Positions 32,429 through 32,897 of a stretch of DNA of 32,897 bases are shown one piece after another. The position numbers and the translations under genes were made by a program. The notes beneath the pieces were generated by a model, which did not search any database, had not been told where the DNA came from, and saw only the letters and a list, made by a program, of their open reading frames with translations. Each line of letters starts with the position of its first letter. Positions within the stretch are counted from its first letter, which is position 1. Source of the DNA: Tissierellia bacterium (GTDB lineage Bacteria > Bacillota > Clostridia > Tissierellales > Tepidimicrobiaceae); contig JAAYFE010000017.1 in the NCBI GenBank assembly GCA_012728365.1, forward strand, positions 1-32,897, in the 5' to 3' direction.

Positions 32429-32897
32429 ATGAATGTATTAGTAATTAATTGCGGTAGTTCTTCATTAAAGTATCAGCTAATAGATATGACCAATGAGGAA
32501 GTTCGTGCTAAAGGGTTAGTAGAGAGAATTGGTATTGAGGGCTCAAGAATTAAGCATACAACTATAGGCAAGGAACAAGTTATAATTGAAGAACCAATGA
32601 AGGACCATAAAAGAGCTTTAGAATTAGTATTAAATGCTCTTGTTGATGAAAATTATGGTGCTATAAAGTCCATGGATGATATTTATGCAGTTGGCCATAG
32701 GGTTGTTCATGGTGGAGAAAAATTTGCTAGCTCAACAATTATTGATGATAAGGTTATGGAAGCATTAAATGATTGTATAGAATTGGCCCCACTCCACAAC
32801 CCACCAAATATAATGGGAATTGAAGCTTGTAAAGAACTAATGCCAAATACCCCAATGGTGGCTGTATTTGATACTGCCTTCCATCAAACTATACCAC
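32429..32897 (+). CDS. ackA: Acetate kinase, N-terminal part (cut by the window end)
   Basis: AckA interconverts acetate plus ATP and acetyl phosphate plus ADP, the ATP-yielding last step of acetate fermentation. Only the first 156 of about 400 residues are in the window. They include [16 protein letters not shown] (2-17, N7), [11 protein letters not shown] (89-99, R91), PLHNPPNI (121-128, H123) and FDTAFHQT (147-154, D148). These fall at the same positions as the catalytic N7, R91, H123 and D148 of the Methanosarcina enzyme. The ATG has GGAGG upstream. The gene is intact to the edge with no frameshift. Phosphotransacetylase is not in the window. Confidence 0.96.
   Translation, partial: MNVLVINCGSSSLKYQLIDMTNEEVRAKGLVERIGIEGSRIKHTTIGKEQVIIEEPMKDHKRALELVLNALVDENYGAIKSMDDIYAVGHRVVHGGEKFASSTIIDDKVMEALNDCIELAPLHNPPNIMGIEACKELMPNTPMVAVFDTAFHQTIP

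Overview
This window is an AT-rich, housekeeping chromosomal segment of a low-GC Gram-positive bacterium, most likely an endospore-forming member of the Clostridia or Tissierellia. The reasons are the gene order (yicC-remA-gmk-rpoZ-coaBC-priA-def-fmt-peptidase-rsmB-stp-prkC-rsgA-rpe-thiN-rpmB-asp23-fakA-recG-rsmD-coaD), the sporulation protein YlbJ, a four-cysteine L28, strong Shine-Dalgarno sequences and frequent TTG/GTG starts. The species cannot be fixed from sequence alone. I see 35 protein genes (the last cut by the window end), one TPP riboswitch, several factor-independent terminators and sigma-A-like promoters. I see no rRNA, tRNA, insertion sequence, prophage or CRISPR array.

Layout. 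(1) 203-4236: a four-gene mevalonate block (mevalonate kinase, diphosphomevalonate decarboxylase, phosphomevalonate kinase, type 2 IPP isomerase) that carries mevalonate to IPP/DMAPP. The HMG-CoA synthase and reductase genes are not in the window. (2) 4349-6279: lspA-rluD-pyrR, facing rqcH (minus strand) across a 45-bp palindrome. (3) 8275-23409: the long conserved plus-strand cluster for nucleotide and CoA synthesis, replication restart, initiator-Met formylation and deformylation, rRNA methylation, Stp/PrkC phospho-signalling and ribosome assembly. It ends with a thiamine unit, TPP riboswitch-thiT-thiN, that has its own promoter and terminator. (4) 23502-23897: an unrecognised 54-aa membrane protein and convergent rpmB. 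(5) 24088-29803: asp23-fakA, recG, rsmD-coaD and a coiled-coil protein of unknown role. (6) 29809-32897: ylbJ and tmcAL on the minus strand, then divergent ackA, which runs off the end.

The window is mostly conventional, and no convincing new defence, mobile or biosynthetic system is visible. The points most worth a second look are: the complete lower mevalonate operon in a clostridial-type genome; a dispersed palindrome family seen twice (6285-6329 and 26138-26181); a readable terminator/antiterminator switch in the TPP leader that places thiN under thiamine control; the uncharacterised small membrane protein in its own transcription unit between thiN and rpmB; the absence of rlmN from its usual place after rsmB; and the head-to-head pairing of acetate-using TmcAL with acetate kinase. 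There is no gene-free stretch longer than 300 bases.
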